Below are positions 20,970-32,530 of a DNA stretch of 64,000 bases, piece after piece. This DNA is from Cyanodermella asteris. Taxonomy: Eukaryota; Ascomycota; Lecanoromycetes; Ostropales; Stictidaceae. The stretch spans positions 642,980 to 706,979 of the forward strand of contig UYJD01000011.1 of NCBI GenBank assembly GCA_900618795.1. The letters are read 5' to 3'. The position numbers and the translations under genes were made by a program. Numbering within the stretch: the stretch's first letter is position 1; each line of letters starts with the position of its first letter. The notes under the pieces are model-generated. The model was not told the origin of the DNA. It saw nothing but the letters and a program-made list of their open reading frames with translations, and made no database searches.

Positions 20970-22831
20970 TCCTCAAAGGATCAGAGAGCCTGGCGAAGTT
21001 GGCGACAGGCGACAGAAGCATGCCTGGCATCATGTTGCTGTAGCATCAGAGGTTCAGAATCCTTGGCTCGGTTGGGCTTGATTCGGGTCGTTGAGGAAAA
21101 GCAGGAGTTGCAATCTTTGGCAGGGAAAAGTAGAGTTGCTGGCAGATTGGCGAAATAGAGGTACATAAACTTCAGGACCTTCTTGGTTCGGAAATACTAT
21201 TGCTCTGGCGAGAGCATGGTACTGCTCGTCGTGGTGGTATGCACCACAGAGACAATTTTTGAGCGTCCACATCAAATTACTGCAAGTCTTCGATCGTTCG
21301 TTCAAGAGCCGATTATCAACCATAATCGACTTGACTGAATGCGGCAACAAAGCAAGAAGGAATAGCCTCAAATTGAAGCAAGCATTGCCGATTCATCCTC
21401 GAAGCGGTTATTGTCAAGCCGAGAGGCTGAGAAGTCCAAAACTCCAAAAGTAAGATCCCCGCATCAGCTACAGTGATCGCCATGTGGATCAACGTTGAGG
21501 CTCATGTCGCTGTCAGAAATGGCGGGTCAGTGACGCCTCGGTCGGAAGACGCCAACGTCTGAAAGCTTACCTTTTATAAAGTTGTCGGCCCCGCTGTGTT
21601 ACATGTCAACGGCGAAACCTCGAGCTCGAAGACGTGCCATGAAACTGCTTCGAATCGCACGTCAGGTAAACGTGCTTTGTCGGCATTGCGTCGTCATGAT
21701 CGTGTACTCAACCTCCAGATCGCGAACACATGAGTGAAGAGAAACGGAGCTTAGATCCTGGTGATTACTGTCTTTCATTCATGCATGGACCGAATCTTTT
21801 GAACTCAATCTGGGTTTCGAGGCAAGCAGTCGGGACGCCGAAATGTGGAGAAAGCGGTGCATGGGGAGATGCAATTGTCTTTTCTGGCACGCAGATCCGA
21901 AAGTCAACCACTCATATATGCCACAAATGCTTGACTGGAATAGGAAATCAGCCAGAGTCCGGCACGGAGATCCGAAAGCTTGTCTCCGCTCGTGAACTCA
22001 TGGTATGGGGGATCTCTCGTCGAGCCGTTTCTTGTTATCAGTCTTCCACCGTGTGTTTAGGTCAACGCTCCCACAGCATATATTGCTGGCAATCTGACAG
22101 TGCATTTTCCTGATCGTTCGTTTCACGAGAGGAAAGCGCGAGTATGTGAAAGAACGACACGCAGAGCAATAGACTTTCTTTGTGAGAGTTGTGACAGCCG
22201 AGGCACGATCATGTTCAAGCCAAATGCATGCGGAGGCGAAGTGTGAACACCAATGGTACTGCACCACAGAGTCCAAGAGTCAGCAGAACAGCTGATCAGG
22301 TTCCAGTGTAGGGGGAGAAGTCAGGTGCAAGCTGGACTCGCCTTTACAAGCGGTAGACGATCATGCTGCAGGCAGGACCTGGCAGACAAAACACTGCAGT
22401 GATCCCAAGCGCCGCTGATCGGATACGCCCGACTTTCGTATCAACATGGTAATCAGGGCGACGTTTAGCTCGTCAAAGGCGGTAGAGAGCGACGCTTGTC
22501 GTTACAAGCGCCAATCATGCACGAAGCAGTGCTGTGTCGCCATACTCGAATCGCCGTCGTCCGTCGGACGTGAGGGATGAGGAGTAGTTGGGCCTTCTTG
22601 CTGACTAAGCTCCATCCGCTTGAAGGTCTCCGGGCTGGACATGACTAACGTGGTCATTCCGCTCCTAGGCTTCGGAAGCCTGATGCACTATTGGCAGGAC
22701 AGAGTTTGGACGGAAAATCAGTGGATCCAGTAGCGCTTCCCGGTCGTTTCAAGCTGGAAACACTTTTTTCGGTGATGTTGCGATAGCTTCGAGATAGGTG
22801 CACCCAAGGGATCGGCTGACTGTTGTTGCGA

Positions 22832-23155
22832 GGGAGTCGGCGAAGTAATCAAGAAGGTACTCCGCGCGGTAAGGAGAAGGTCACGCAGAAAAGTACTTAG
22901 AGAGGTACCTTGAACAGTGTTCAGGGAGGTACCCAGACAAAATTTGCAAATTGCTCAGCAAAGTACTCAGTAAATGTTTGACGTAGTATCTAGAAAAGCA
23001 CACAGGAGAGTATGTGAGTGAAGGATCCAGCTGGCTATCTTCCACAAGTACCTGTCATGGGTGCGGCGGAGTGTTTTGCAAAGTATGTAGCGAGCAACTG
23101 ATCGAGGTAACCAGCTCAGTACTCAACAAAGTAACATAGCGACCAATTGATACAG
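22832..23155. repeat. 12-bp-period degenerate tandem repeat (array B)
   Basis: About two dozen diverged 12-nt units with (A/G)GTAC heads: AGTAATCAAGAA, GGTACTCCGCGC, AGTACTTAGAGA, GGTACCTTGAAC, GGTACCCAGACA, AGTACTCAGTAA, AGTATCTAGAAA, and after a break near 23021-23045 AGTACCTGTCAT, AGTGTTTTGCAA, GGTAACCAGCTC, AGTACTCAACAA. The phase slips by one or two bases in a few places. The unit is clearly related to array A (GGTACTTCGCAG). Confidence 0.75.
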
Positions 23156-24702
23156 GAAATCGAGCACCTTTCAGCAGAGCAAGTAACGAGAAACCCATCG
23201 ACAGCAGAATTTTTATCAAGCTACCGAGCGAAACATTGGATACATATGTAGCACAATCTCCAGAGGACTAGCTTCGAAAACACCGCGCGTGCGACAACGT
23301 GTCTGGCCAGAGCTGTTGTACCGCATGCACCGACTACAACTGCGACCGCATGCGCGCCTTTCACCTCATGATTCTTTATCGCCGAGTCCTCGCCGATCCT
23401 CGAACCACCTCGCTGGAACGGATCTTCTGACAGCGTAATCCCCAAACGTCCACACCGAGTAACCATATCATGTAGTAGTATCGTACACCCTCCGTCTTAG
23501 TCCGGTCAACCTCCAAACATGTCCGGCTGATGGCCCCCTTCACATGGAATGCTTTCCCGATCCCACACTCAACGCAACTCGAATCCTGGCGCCCAGCCCG
23601 AGGCACTGCATCGGGAAAGTGTCTCGACAAAATAAAAACCCGCCCACCCACCCAGCGTATACCCGCCCAGTGCAGGACCCGGGCTTGCCGTACTTCGTTT
23701 CCGGGCAGCCCGCGGGGGGACGGTTCGCTCGACCAGTGGCGTGCGGCCGTTGGGCTCTGAATACAATGGGGGTTCAAGAGAGACATTGGCGGCTCCTGAA
23801 GAAACCTTGCCAGCCCACATCGTGGCTCGGCAGGAAGCCTATCGCGAACGCATCGAACTAGCTTGCGGCGCTCGTGAGGGGGGGGGGGAACCATGGAAGA
23901 AGATGCACAATTTACGAAGAACCATCCATGCCCGCTCCCGCCGCCGGAGGGCTGGACGGCCGGAAGGAAGGAAGCACGCCGCATGCGTCTATGACGCGTG
24001 ATGGTCGAATCCATATCAACGTCAACAAATGATCAACTAGCGGTATTGGCGTTGAAGATAACGAAACTTTGAGTTCTGAGGTGCCCATGCTGAGCCACCG
24101 CCCAATGCGAGCGCGTGCATGCCGATTCGAGGATCTGTGAGCGCGGTGGCGTTCATGATCGACGTCGGCTCTCTTCGAGAACGTTACTCATAACCAGTGG
24201 GATGGCCCCTGAACTCTACCACCGACTTCTACCTCCTGGTCGTATCGAGGACCGCCAAGTTCTTGGGAGTGCAGGCCAAGGAGGCGCTTGTACTCGTGTC
24301 ACGCCACTGCAAAGAGATATCGTCAATTGACCGCATCCTTGGATGATAGATCGATTTCCATAATCTGTACACCACCACCTTTTGGTACCCCTCCCTTGTC
24401 TCTCAATGCCTCAATCAACCAGTTTCCCTGTTACATCGCGAGCTCGCCAAGTTCTTGGAGGATGTGGCCAAGTGCCGCTTGTAGGGGATCGTGCCACCAT
24501 GGCTTCATGCAGAAAGCTGGAATATGTCGGGAATACTGATCGGATCTTCGTTATCATTTAGTATATCAAGCCTGTTTTTTTCCACTTGTCGACGATTCTT
24601 TTGATTCCAATCCACTGAACTTGCACAGACACAACCAGCCCTGCATTCATCCCATTCTCATTCGTCCCAACATCCCTCCATCTCTTCTATTTTTCAGTGA
24701 TA

Positions 24703-25659
24703 ATGTCAGACTTCAGAGGCCCCAGAATCGCCATCATCGGCGTTGGCAAAGTCGGTGCTGCCATTGCTTACTCCCTCATCCACAAACAAATTGCCAGCGA
24801 AATCCTTGTCGTTGACATCAAAGAGGACTTCAAGAACGCTCAGATCCAGGATCTTCTTGATTCCACAAGTTTCGGCATCTCACCACGTGTCCGTGCTGCA
24901 TCATGGAAGGAGTGCGGACAGGCAGACATCATCGTATTCACAGCTGGCACGAACCAGAAGGCTGGCGAGAGCCGCCTAGCACTTCTCCAGCGCAACCTCA
25001 TGGTCATCAAGTCCGGGTTTGAGCAGATGAAGCCCTTCAAGGAGGATGCCATTCTCATGATGGTCACCAACCCGGTCGACATCATGACTTACTTTGCTCT
25101 CAAGTACTCTGGCCTGCCCGTCAACCAGGTCTATGGCAGCGGTACCATTCTTGACACCACACGCTTGAAGGACACAATCGCCCAGCGGGCTGAAGTTGCA
25201 CCGCGCGCTGTCCATGCATACGTTGTTGGTGAGCACGGTGACTCTCAGACCATTGCTTGGTCAAACATAGCCATCGGAGGAATTCCCATGGATCAGGTCC
25301 TGCCATTGGACGTGGAGGAGAAGGCCACAGTCGCCGAGTGGGTCCGCAACAAGGCTGACAGGCTCAACAAGGTCAAGGGTGAGACCTCGTTTGGCATTGG
25401 CGCCGTCGTCTCCACCATCTGCACATCAATTGTCCTCGACGACCGAAACATCCTGCCTCTCAGCCATTACCAGGATGAGCACGGCGTCTGCTTCAGCAAG
25501 CCCGCCATTGTCGGACGCCACGGTATCTGCAAGTCTTTGCCCATCGCTCTCAGCGATAACGAGCAGGCCTCATTAGATAGGTCGATTGCGAAGTTGAAGG
25601 AGGTCACCCACTCGACCGAAGAGCCTGTTCCGCTCGAGCAAGTCATCAGCCGTCTTTAG
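24703..25659 (+). CDS. L-lactate dehydrogenase
   Basis: The single exon from ATG 24703 encodes 318 aa, the usual length. Dinucleotide site GVGKVG is at residues 13-18, with Asp38 (VVDIK) favouring NAD. The substrate loop NQKAGESR has Gln85 at the position that is Gln in lactate and Arg in malate dehydrogenases, plus catalytic Arg91. Arg154 (LDTTRLK) binds the carboxylate and His178 (VGEHGDSQ) is the proton acceptor. It interconverts pyruvate and L-lactate in the cytosol. The specificity call rests on that Gln and is strong. The pyrimidine-rich stretch ending TTTTTCAG just upstream looks like a 3' splice site, so a 5'-UTR intron is possible. A GTG at 24697 is in frame but not a likely start. 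Confidence 0.93.
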   Translation: MSDFRGPRIAIIGVGKVGAAIAYSLIHKQIASEILVVDIKEDFKNAQIQDLLDSTSFGISPRVRAASWKECGQADIIVFTAGTNQKAGESRLALLQRNLMVIKSGFEQMKPFKEDAILMMVTNPVDIMTYFALKYSGLPVNQVYGSGTILDTTRLKDTIAQRAEVAPRAVHAYVVGEHGDSQTIAWSNIAIGGIPMDQVLPLDVEEKATVAEWVRNKADRLNKVKGETSFGIGAVVSTICTSIVLDDRNILPLSHYQDEHGVCFSKPAIVGRHGICKSLPIALSDNEQASLDRSIAKLKEVTHSTEEPVPLEQVISRL

Positions 25660-27008
25660 ATTTGTGCAGCGGGGCGTTTCATGGGAGGCAGCATTACAGG
25701 CATCTGGCTAAGCGGGTGGTGTTTGGCGTATTACGTGATAAGCAGGCAAATAGCCTTGCAACGATAGCAAATTTCCATAATTTTTGACCCTGATCAAATT
25801 GCGTCCAAGAATCCTTGCCCCTGTGACAGCCGCGAAGGATTTCTGCTCTCCACTCCGCAAGCTAAGCCCGTACTGACCTTTGTGGACAACTCCACAAGCT
25901 GGCCAAGCTCGGTGGGGTTGCTGTAGTTGCGGTGAACGAGGAAACCGTTGCGCTGAGGCCCCACAGGTATCTCCGAATCTTCCTCAGCTCATACTTTAGC
26001 CAAGTGCTCGGCAGCGGGCCCTCAGCGGCATGGTTTTTGATCACGCCTCGGTTGTATCAATGGCTTCATGCCACAGATCCTGCCCGAAGCCATCTACCCT
26101 GCCGCGTCGGAAGGCAAGGTTTGGGGCAAACCTTAGTCAATAAAGTGTGATAGACTTGCGTGGGGCTGAATATGAATGACGCCCAGGGGTGGTGGCACGG
26201 TAAGACATTTGCAACCTCCAACGGCTTGGTATCTGCCACCTGCAACGCTACGCTCGGATATGCGCTCAACCTCCTATGAGGATCCTATCTTCCATTGAAG
26301 GGCTTGCTGGCCTGGATCCCGACATTGTCAACAGTCACAGGTGCCGTGAGAGATTCAGGATGAAAAATGCTTGTCAAGTCTTGGTCCAGAGCTGCCGAAC
26401 TCATGTCGACCAAGTCGAAAAGTCTGATTCCGTTTCCAGCATGAGCGTGCAGACCTCACACACTTGCACCACCTCATGGGTGGGAGCGCCATTGTCTGCC
26501 GCCTGGGCGTGAACTTGGCGATGGTCGATAGAGGAGGTTGGGTGAACCTAATCGACGCAGAAGATACAGTCCATATGATCGCCATCGGACTAGCCCGAGG
26601 ATCAGGCGGTGGCCTGAGCAAATTCAAGTCTCTTCCGGCATCGAATATCCGATGCCTTATCGTGGTGGCAGTTTGACGCGCCTAGATTCACTCTGGATAG
26701 GCCAATCTCCTGGTAACATAAGCTAACCTGTGCGGAGCAGCCTATTCGACATTTTCGTCGAGCGGAAGACGAATACAGCTCTTCGGAACGGTGTTACGAC
26801 CATCGCAGATCACAGAGTCATGATTGAGAGATTGTCAGTGGCGCCAAATTTCCGGTAGCCGGAAGCGTTTCGTAAAGGTGGTTATCGCATGCGTCGACGC
26901 CCGGTCACAGCGCATTAGTTGTCAACGGCACATTCGCGGGCTCTTTCATGTGTGAAACTTTTTGCCACGTCGAGTTTGGCGCATGCATTGAGAACTTTTT
27001 CATTCCGA
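25660..27008. other. Intergenic, 1.35 kb between convergent genes, nothing recognised
   Basis: Downstream flanks of the lactate dehydrogenase and CLN3 genes. Several 60-90 codon frames on both strands (for example 26355-26627 minus) have no domain. The length is large for a convergent gap and could hold decayed sequence, but I can identify none. Confidence 0.5.
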
Positions 27009-28449
27009 TCACAGCTTCGTGCAATAGTCTCTGCCGTGGGCCACTTGATACTTGCACAAGCTGACTTCCAAACCGATACTCACAAAGGCTGCAAGCAAAA
27101 TTCCCAAGGAGTCGCTCACGCTCGTCGCACCAAGTGAGAACTCGCGGTCTTCTTCGGGAACTCGTTCCAGAATCTCTGCGAAGGTATTGACATACACTCC
27201 TCCACCCAGCAGCCCCTCCCAGAAGATTACCAGAAACACGAACCAAACATTCGGCAGTAAGACCAGCATAGCTTGCACTATGAGGAAGATCAGATTTCCA
27301 AGCTGGAGGAACGATGGGACGTACAGCGCATGGAAGCGCAGTGATGGGAAGAAGATGGAAGATCTCGATATGAAGACCCCAAGCTGATAGATCGTAGCAT
27401 ATGTGGGATAGAACTCGCGATAGTGTTCAAAAGGAGCGGCTTCTGACGGTACAGGGAATAACAATGTCGGCGCCACACCCTGATTGATTGTGTACTCGCC
27501 GAAGTACACGATGAAGAGGGGCAACATGAAGGGTACAATCATGCCTCGAGCGCGTCTCAGGTTCGCCTTTGCTGCATGCAACCATCCAGGTGGAGCGGTT
27601 GCAGAAGAACCGCTATGGGCGCTTGCAAGAAGCCCTTGATCGGATCGCGCAAGCTCTGCTTCGTCTTCATCGTCGCGGTGATCGATAGCCCTGGCCACAT
27701 CGCCATCACCGATCATCGTCGCTCTGCTGTCCGGTCGGCTTTTGGCTTGCAACTTCATAGGCCCCAAGGGTAGAATCGCAAAGTAGGCGAACGCCATGCC
27801 AAACGGCCAGATGGCACTCGCCAACAAGGTCGCTCTGACACCGACTCCCAGTGGCCCCGTGACGATGGCATACACTCCAGCTCCAATCAGGCCAGCTGCA
27901 CCGGTACCACTGCCCCATGCTGCGAGTCCAATATTTCCGTAGTAGTGTGTGAGACCCAGAAAACTCAATTCTCCTGCTCCTGAACTCAAACTTGCAAGTA
28001 CAATCCCAAATACCTTCGCTCCAACAGCCAGCCCAAAGTCGACGTTTGGGTTCGTTTGATAGGAGGGAGTCAGGGCGACGAGGAGCATTCCGACGGTTGT
28101 CAAGACGGAAAAGACAAGGATGCGGGACGCATAAGGCACCACCTGGATGATATACGGGAGGGTGAGTTTCGTGCACACGCCTGGCAGGATCGTGGCGAGC
28201 AGTACGGTTCCTTTGGGAATATGCGGACCGACTAGGTCCAGCGCCGCGGACAAGATTATGACGCCAAAGACATTGTTCAAGAGACCTGCAAAACTGTCAG
28301 TATGTTCCAAATCATGTAGTGTTACTCAACATCGTACCGAAGAGGAAGAAGGCGCTGGCAATGCGCACCTGCGGTCCGGTCAGCATGGCAGCAATCCTCT
28401 GTCTATACATTGCCCAAGACGAGGACGGTGAGCCTGGAAGCGGCAGCAT
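27009..28449 (-). CDS. btn1: CLN3/battenin-family vacuolar membrane protein
   Basis: Exons 28449..28338 and 28285..27009 with a 52-nt phase-1 intron encode 462 aa, the usual CLN3 length. Family landmarks are FFLFGLLNNV (crossing the splice), VIILSAALDLVG, the SSGAGELSFLGLTHYYG segment, GEYTINQGVAPTL, FWEGLLGGGVYVNTF, EDREFSLGATSVSDS and the C-terminal YQVAHGRDYC. About ten hydrophobic helices are visible, with a hydrophilic Asp/Glu-rich loop mid-protein (HRDDEDEAELARSDQ). Yeast Btn1 acts at the vacuole in pH and basic amino-acid balance, and the human protein is mutated in Batten disease. An out-of-frame ATG eight bases upstream opens a 25-codon ORF that overlaps the true start. Confidence 0.95.
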
Positions 28450-28457
28450 GAAGACAT
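28380..28457 (-). other. Upstream ORF overlapping the CLN3 start
   Basis: ATG at 28457 opens 25 codons ending in TGA at 28380, out of frame with the CLN3 ATG at 28449. If the transcript includes it, it would lower translation of CLN3. The transcript start is unknown. Confidence 0.35.
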
Positions 28458-28854
28458 GAATTGAGGTAATAATTTCAAAGCATGATGAGCAGGCATTGGT
28501 GGTGAGAAGTTGAAGAGAGAGAGAGAGTTTGGAGGTGTCAGTCGGCGGCTGTCACGTGCCCGGGCTTGGCGTTACTGCAGGCATCCATCGAAGTCACACG
28601 AGTCTGCCAGTTCGACATCTAGTCTGCCAGCTTCATGTATCAGACCGCGAGTCGCCAGTAGCCATGTTCACAAACGCGAAGGATGATCCAGGCGATTGTA
28701 GGTGGTTGAAGGAAAAGCAACTATGCGTGCATCGCTGAATCATGTGCGGACCCTGCCATGAGTGACGTGCCTGAGCCCCACCAGTATTGCAGTTGAAGTT
28801 CTCAGCAGCAAGCTCACCAATCCAAAATATCAAACATTCGTTCAATCTTACATC
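28450..28854. other. Divergent promoter region, CLN3 / ABM protein
   Basis: These 405 bases separate divergent starts. A (GA)n run lies near 28515-28527. No other element recognised. Confidence 0.5.
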
Positions 28855-29202
28855 ATGTCGGCTCAAAAGCAAGTAACCGTCTTCGTTGAGTTCAAAATCA
28901 AGTCAGATCGCATCGATGAATTCAAGAATGCTCATCGTCCTGTCTGGGCCGCGTGCGCCGCCGAGCCCGAATTGCTCTTCTTCAGTGTCTTCCAAGATCC
29001 CAACCAGCCAGAACGGTTTCGCTTCGTCGAGGTGTGGTCAAAATCGCGCGAATGGTTTGAGAAGGAGCAGATGACAAAGCCTTACTACGCAAGTCTCTGG
29101 CCCAAGTCACAACCTACCTGGGCCGAAGAGCCGAAGATCGAGTATTTCGAACAGCTGAGCGATGGGTTCTCCTACAAGGAGGCATTCTTCAGGAGCAGCT
29201 AA
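28855..29202 (+). CDS. Antibiotic biosynthesis monooxygenase (ABM)-domain protein
   Basis: The frame from ATG 28855 gives 115 aa. It opens with QVTVFVEFKIKSDRIDEFKNAH and continues LLFFSVFQDPNQPERFRFVEVWSKSREWFEKEQ, the alternating strand-helix pattern of the dimeric ferredoxin-like ABM fold; the C-terminal part ends in YKEAFFRSS. Family members range from polyketide quinone-forming monooxygenases to heme-degrading enzymes and many of unknown substrate. Nothing nearby points to a pathway, so substrate is not assigned. The ATG context (CATCATGTC) is good and TAA follows at 29202; complete. Confidence 0.85.
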   Translation: MSAQKQVTVFVEFKIKSDRIDEFKNAHRPVWAACAAEPELLFFSVFQDPNQPERFRFVEVWSKSREWFEKEQMTKPYYASLWPKSQPTWAEEPKIEYFEQLSDGFSYKEAFFRSS

Positions 29203-30617
29203 GATTCGGCGTGAGCGTCCCAGCTGCCGCTGTAGAACAGGGCTTACTTGGCATACAGTCAACGCGACGAGTGCCAGGCTGTTGGACAGCGTATATCAAT
29301 TGGGATAATGCAAAGAGAGATGGCCGAACAAAGGGAAACCCAAAGGACAAATAATCGATGGGTATCCCATGCTCTTCACAGTGAGCGTGCTAATCATCAT
29401 TGTAAAGATGTATCTCGAGAAACAAATTCAATGCAAAGTCTCACCAAGATTCAAAGATCAGCGCGATAAGATGCAGAATGCGGCACTAATCGGCATAAGG
29501 CATCCTAAACTGGGGTATCATGCCAGGAAGGTTTCAGAAGGCGCAGCAAGCGATCTCAGTTGGGCTCGGTTGACGAATGAGAAGTCAAGACAAGCCGGCG
29601 TGTACGTATTGCTCGCCTTATCGCGATATTACGGCGACGACACCTGCGATAGACCCAATTCGATATAGATGATTGAACCTCTCTAGATTTCCGTAGACAG
29701 ACCTCTTGCTCGCCCCTTTCCAGTTTTGTCATGGTATTCTCAATTATCGCCGTTGTACAGCTTCCACAGACACGTTTATCACGATTACATCCGGAAAGTC
29801 AGCGCGGGGCACGATAGGTAGTCACCGCGTAGGCCCATCAGCCATTCTGTGGAATATCGCATCAGAATCAGCAACTACACGACTTTCCATCATCTCTGGT
29901 GTTACAAGTTCGAGCAAGCGTCTAGGGAAGGCTGTGCTCCTGGCACGCCACAGGAGAGGACATGCCACGCAAGTTTCGCTCGTCGACGGTGTCGGCGACC
30001 GAGGCTTTCACAGCCGGCTTGGTCAGTCTGCCCTTCATTCCTCAAGCTTGATATCATCTTCTCGCGATACCTTCATCGGCCGGCAGACTTTGTCGCATGA
30101 GAACAGGGCAAACAGCTTGTCACTGCTTGGCGGACTTTGCTCCGTCGGAAAGGGCCGGCCCAAAATCCAGTCTGAGGGGGGAACGAAGACTGAACATGTC
30201 ATGCCATTTTCTGAGCTTCAAGTTACTCCTTTGTTCGCTTGCTTGCTCGCGAGGTTGAACGGCTCTGGTGATAGCATGTACAGTCCTGGTTACCAACATA
30301 CTACTCCTCACCTGCTCGACCGTGTTGGAATTATCGGCGGTCTTTGTATCGCTCCAATGGTTTGACTTTTTGCCTCTGGAAGAAAGCAAAACGTTCCCTT
30401 GGTTACACTTTATTCTGTTCGTTTGAGTTACGATCTGCTGCTATTGGGCACTCTTGGACAACCCATCACGACGTAAGAACAGCTTACGGCGGTATCTTAA
30501 TATCACAAAGCTCCGTTTGGTGGTCTCAGTCTCCCCAGAACTGCTGTTCGGGTACTACCGGCTGACTCCGCTCGGCCTTTCCTCATCACGTATATTTTTC
30601 ACACATTTCTTGCCACC
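29203..30617. other. Intergenic, 1.4 kb upstream of PFK-2/FBPase-2
   Basis: Downstream of the ABM gene and upstream of the PFK-2 gene. A 219-codon plus-strand frame (29706-30365) starts on a non-ATG codon and has no domain. I read the region as promoter plus leader. No RNA gene or repeat seen. Confidence 0.5.
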
Positions 30618-32087
30618 ATGTCTTTCGGAGCATTGCAAGGTCGCTGGGCACCTCAGAACGAACTGGTCAAGCCAGCAGGTTCTAACATGACCGGCGTGCA
30701 GGTCGAAGATACGCGGATATGCGTTGTCATGGTCGGCTTGCCGGCCAGGGGCAAGAGTCTGATATCACAGAAAGGTATGTACAAAAACCTTCAGGCTCGT
30801 GCTGTTCTAACATGACCAGTTGTTCGCTATCTTCGATGGCTCAGCATCCCAGCTAAAGTGTTTAATGTCGGCAACTACCGGCGCAACGATACCCCTCAGC
30901 CCACGGCCGACTTCTTTGATCAAAGCAACACGGAAGGCGAACGATTACGACACGCTGCAGCGCAAGCTGCTGTCAACGACATGGTCCAATGGTTTGAGCG
31001 AGGCGAGGGCACGGTAGCGATTCTGGACGCCACGAACTCAACCAAGAAGCGGCGACAATGGGTATTCGAGCGCTGTGAGGAAGAGAACATCCGCACGCTG
31101 TTTGTCGAATCCATCTGCGACGACGAGGAACTGATCATGAGCAACATCCGGGAAGTCAAAACCATGAGCCCGGACTACAAGGGCCAAGATCCGGAGCAAG
31201 CCGCTTTGGATTTCCGGAACCGCATTCGAAACTACGAAAAGGTATATCAGACCATCGACGGCGATGACGAATCGCATCTCACCTTTGTCAAGCTCATTGA
31301 CGTCGGAACGCACGTCATCATCAACCAAATCAGGGACTACCTTCAGAGCCGAGTAGTCTACTACCTGATGAACCTACACATCAAACCACGCAGCATCTGG
31401 CTCTCACGCCACGGAGAAAGCATGTACAACCTCAGCGGTAAGATCGGAGGGGACGCAGATATTTCTCCTAGGGGCGAGGAATACGGCAAACGTCTCCCTT
31501 CGCTAGTCGAACAATGCTTCGATACCAAATCCAAAAAGATGACTGTCTGGACCTCGACACTCAAAAGGACGATTCAGACGGGCAAGTGCCTCGCCAAACA
31601 GCCATACGTCGCACAAACCCTGGAGTGGAAGGCGTTGGATGAGCTGGACGCGGGGCTCTGTGACAGCATGACGTACAAGGAGATTCAAAAAACATACCCC
31701 GAAGACTTTGCGGCTCGCGACGAGGACAAGTACAATTACCGGTACCGTGGCGGCGAAAGTTATCGTGATGTGGTCATTCGACTTGAGCCGATCATCATGG
31801 AACTGGAACGGGCTGAGAACGTGTTGATCATCACGCATCAGGCAGTACTGCGCTGCATCTACGCTTATTACATGAACGTGCATCAAGAAGACAGTCCGTG
31901 GCAGGAGGTTCCGCTCCATACGTTGATCAAACTCACTCCCAGGGCATACGGAACCCAAGTGGAGATCTTCAAGGCAGATATACCCGCAGTCAGCACTTGG
32001 CGAGGGAAGGGAAGTGCCGCTGAACACCAGACTGCGGATGAGGCTACGATGGCGGAGATTGCGCAGAAGCAGAAAGAGTCAACGTAG
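30618..32087 (+). CDS. 6-phosphofructo-2-kinase / fructose-2,6-bisphosphatase
   Basis: Exons 30618..30774 and 30820..32087 with a 45-nt phase-1 intron encode 474 aa. The kinase half has Walker A GLPARGKS (residues 40-47), FNVGNYRR, LDATNSTKKRRQW and SPDYKGQDPEQA. The phosphatase half has LSRHGESMYN with the phospho-His about 250, WTSTLKRTIQT, ELDAGLCDSMTYKEIQ with the acid Glu, RYRGGESYRD and LIITHQAVLRC with the second His. All three phosphatase residues are present, so both activities are likely, unlike yeast Pfk26, which has little phosphatase activity. The enzyme sets the level of fructose-2,6-bisphosphate, the activator of glycolysis. The start context (CACCATGTC) is strong; a degenerate N-terminal regulatory extension is absent. 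Confidence 0.95.
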
Positions 32088-32236
32088 ACCAGGAGCATGT
32101 CTGCATATCATTCGTGTTACATGCTGCATGCTACCAGAGCCAGAGTGGCCAACTTGATCATTAAAGATTTCAGCCCGGTCTTGATATGGCACCTCATTGT
32201 TTGATACGTGCGGACCTTCTGGATGCCGACAGCGAC

Positions 32237-32530
32237 TCATGTTTCCCGGCAGATTGCCTGCAGGCAACCGCAGTCCCAGCCTGGGAACTGGCACTGGTCA
32301 TTGCTCCTGCAATGAAGAGTTCCGCGGAAGCAGCAAGCGCACTTCGATTGTGAACCACATTACCAGCATCCACCTCCACATGTATCAGTGATCATTCTCA
32401 TCACCTTGCTCGAGAGACTCGGACAGGTCAAAGGGTTAATGTAGTCGGTATCGACTTCTTTCTCGGAGGGATACGCCACACCGAAGCTGGCCCGACCAAG
32501 GAAATTGAAAGGGATTGTGCCTGTTTTCAT
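32237..32530 (-). CDS. Small knottin-like cysteine-rich peptide (hypothetical)
   Basis: Two exons, 32530..32364 and 32306..32237, separated by a 57-nt intron (donor GTAATG, acceptor TTGCAG, phase 2), encode 78 aa. Splicing turns a 56-codon frame ending GGGCW into one ending CGGGCWSNDQCQ then FPGWDCGCLQAICRET. The six Cys in the last 28 residues are spaced C-x3-C-x5-C-x6-C-x1-C-x4-C, an arrangement close to inhibitor-cystine-knot peptides. A seventh Cys (NPLTCPS) lies in the pro-region. TATAAATA lies 74 bp upstream of the ATG. The N-terminus (MKTGTIPFNFLGRASFGVAYP) is only weakly hydrophobic, so secretion is uncertain and a further intron there is possible. No named family is claimed. The gene is convergent with PFK-2, with 149 bp between the stop codons. 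Confidence 0.55.

Larger units (their letters stand above)
20848..24702. other. Gene-poor stretch, about 3.9 kb, between two divergent genes
   Basis: Contains the Gly/Ala-rich gene promoter at its left end, repeat array B (22832-23155), a GC-rich patch with a G homopolymer near 23880, and the pyrimidine-rich leader of the lactate dehydrogenase gene at its right end. Open frames up to 212 codons (23376-24014 minus) have no domain and look like GC-driven shadows. No transposon ends or RNA genes were recognised. Confidence 0.5.

Noticed and set aside
23376-24014. 212-codon minus-strand frame in a GC-rich patch
   Set aside because: Open frame is explained by high GC; sequence is low in hydrophobic order and matches nothing known to me.
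29706-30365. 219-codon plus-strand frame upstream of PFK-2
   Set aside because: Begins on a non-ATG codon, has no domain, and lies where a promoter and leader are expected.
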